From NCBI GenBank assembly GCA_947595555.1, contig CANQES010000074.1:1-6606 (forward strand): DNA of 6,606 nt. Direction: 5' to 3'. Position 1 is the first letter of the stretch. Every line of letters starts with the position of its first letter. The stretch is from an uncultured Clostridia bacterium. GTDB taxonomy: Bacteria; Bacillota; Clostridia; TANB77; CAG-508. This document shows positions 5,952-6,606 of the stretch, one piece after another. The notes beneath the pieces were generated by a model. It saw only the letters and a list, made by a program, of their open reading frames with translations, searched no databases and was not told the DNA's origin. Both the position numbers and the translations under genes were made by a program.

Positions 5952-6428
5952 TTTTCCTCCTTCGTATTTCTACTTTTTATTTTCCTAAGTTTTTTGAAAA
6001 AGTCTTGTAGTATTTTTTCGCATTTTTCTTTTTCGATTCCTGTTTCTATTTCTACGGTATGATTAAATGGATAGTCTTGTAATAGGTTTAATACTGAACC
6101 ACATGCTCCTGTTTTTTCGTCTTTGGCTCCTATATATATTTTTTTTATTCTCGCTTGTATTATGGCTCCAGCACACATAGAACATGGTTCTAATGTTATA
6201 TACATGTCACAGTCTAGTAGCCTCCATGCTTTTAACTTTTTGCTCGCTTTTTGTATTGCTATTATTTCTGCGTGTTTTGTTGTGTCTTGTTTGGTTTCTT
6301 TTTGGTTGTGCGCTTTGGCTATTATTTTTCCGTCTTTTACTATAATACATCCTACTGGTACTTCTAATTTTTCTTCTGCTTTTTTTGCTTCTTTTATGGC
6401 TTCTCCGCATAAATTCTTCTTTTTGCAT
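5948..6428 (-). CDS. tadA: tRNA(adenine34) deaminase TadA, needing a +1 frame change at 6407-6401
   Basis: TadA converts A34 of tRNA-Arg(ACG) to inosine so that one tRNA can read CGU, CGC and CGA. With a one-base +1 shift the product is 159 residues, normal for the family. It begins MQKEEFM, then after the shift reads EAIKEAKKAEEKLEVPVG. The zinc/catalytic HAE motif is at 52-54 (His52 ligand, Glu54 proton shuttle) and PCSMCAGA at 81-88 supplies Cys82 and Cys85. The C-terminal helix QDFFKKLRK completes the domain. Without the shift, translation ends at 6207 after about 73 residues with no active site. The catalytic frame has no ATG, GTG or TTG start between its upstream stop and the HAE motif, so it cannot simply begin later as a full-length protein. 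ATG 6428 follows a modest GAAGAG site about 28 bases from a predicted transcription start. The stop overlaps the next gene. Confidence 0.92.
6401..6407 (-). other. +1 frame-change site in tadA (heptamer CGGAGAA)
   Basis: The incoming frame reads TTT ATG CGG AGA AGC. The homologous continuation reads GAA GCC ATA AAA GAA GCA. Skipping one base gives FM-(G or R)-EAIKEAKKA, the expected first helix of TadA. The site is codon 8, early enough to switch off almost all product if frame change fails. Heptamer and reading phase are identical to the dnaX site. Confidence 0.85.
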
Positions 6429-6462
6429 TTTTTCTCTTCTTTCTTTTTGCTTGATTTTTTTT

Positions 6463-6491
6463 ATTTTACCATAGTTTTTTTTTATTTGCAA
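6463..6491 (-). promoter_or_regulatory. tadA operon promoter, TTGCAA-17-TAAAAT
   Basis: On the minus strand, -35 TTGCAA (6491-6486) and -10 TAAAAT (6468-6463) are 17 bases apart. The start is expected near 6456, giving a leader of about 28 bases to ATG 6428. The -35 hexamer is the same six base pairs used by the tRNA promoter in the other direction. Confidence 0.7.
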
Positions 6492-6514
6492 ATTGTGTTT
6501 TTTTGTGTTAAAAT
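6486..6514 (+). promoter_or_regulatory. tRNA-Arg promoter, TTGCAA-17-TAAAAT
   Basis: -35 TTGCAA (6486-6491) and -10 TAAAAT (6509-6514) have a 17-base spacer that is T/G-rich. The start is expected near 6521, leaving about a 10-base leader before the mature tRNA. It shares its palindromic -35 with the divergent tadA promoter. Confidence 0.75.
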
Positions 6515-6530
6515 GTTTTTAGTGTGATTT

Positions 6531-6606
<76 letters not shown>

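Noticed and set aside
3457..6428. dnaX and tadA called as pseudogenes
   Set aside because: Both genes are essential in most bacteria. Both frames keep all catalytic and zinc residues, there are no further stops, and the two breaks share the same heptamer. Decay would not be this uniform. A sequencing artefact is kept open as an alternative.
6123..6527. Plus-strand hydrophobic open frame opposite tadA (134 codons)
   Set aside because: It is antisense to the conserved tadA catalytic frame and runs through the divergent promoter region. Its hydrophobicity comes from poly-T complementing Lys-rich codons.

Overview
The window looks like chromosomal DNA of a very AT-rich, low-GC Firmicute, most likely an uncultured gut-type clostridium. 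The reasons are strong AGGAGG-type ribosome binding sites, TTGNNN-17-TANAAT promoters, a homodimeric bacterial glycyl-tRNA synthetase, and the gene order tadA - SRP RNA - dnaX - ybaB - recR, which is the arrangement known from Bacillus subtilis. The species cannot be named from the sequence.

Layout, left to right. Bases 2-925 (+) hold the 3' part of a UgtP/MGDG-synthase-type lipid glycosyltransferase, cut by the window edge. Bases 926-1060 are a convergent intergenic region with three degenerate GGATTTGGG repeats and a perfect 34-bp inverted repeat (954-987 / 1019-1052) cored by GGGGACGGCCCC, probably a bidirectional terminator of mobile-repeat origin. From 6428 down to 1061 the minus strand carries one tightly packed cluster: tadA, a one-TM protein of unknown function, the SRP RNA gene with its own promoter, dnaX, ybaB/ebfC, recR and glyS. 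Reading rightward again, a tRNA-Arg(CCU) gene ends exactly at the window edge and is divergent from tadA.

The genes serve core information processing: wobble-inosine formation in tRNA-Arg (TadA), protein targeting (SRP RNA), the replication clamp loader (DnaX), recombinational repair (YbaB, RecR) and tRNA-Gly charging (GlyS).

The most striking signal is that both broken-looking genes, dnaX and tadA, are interrupted by a one-base (+1) frame change at the same heptamer, read CGG AGA A in the incoming frame and (C)GGA GAA in the outgoing frame. These are the only two copies of that heptamer I found in the window. They also supply the only in-frame CGG codons I found upstream of a frame change or in any intact gene. 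Both proteins are otherwise complete, with all catalytic and metal-binding residues present. This suggests CGG-triggered +1 recoding, four-base decoding of CGGA, or a motif-specific sequencing artefact, rather than two independent gene deaths. dnaX also has an in-phase A AAA AAA slippery heptamer whose -1 frame stops after two codons, the layout that makes the short gamma subunit in other bacteria. A second compact feature is a pair of back-to-back promoters for tadA and tRNA-Arg that share one palindromic -35 hexamer.
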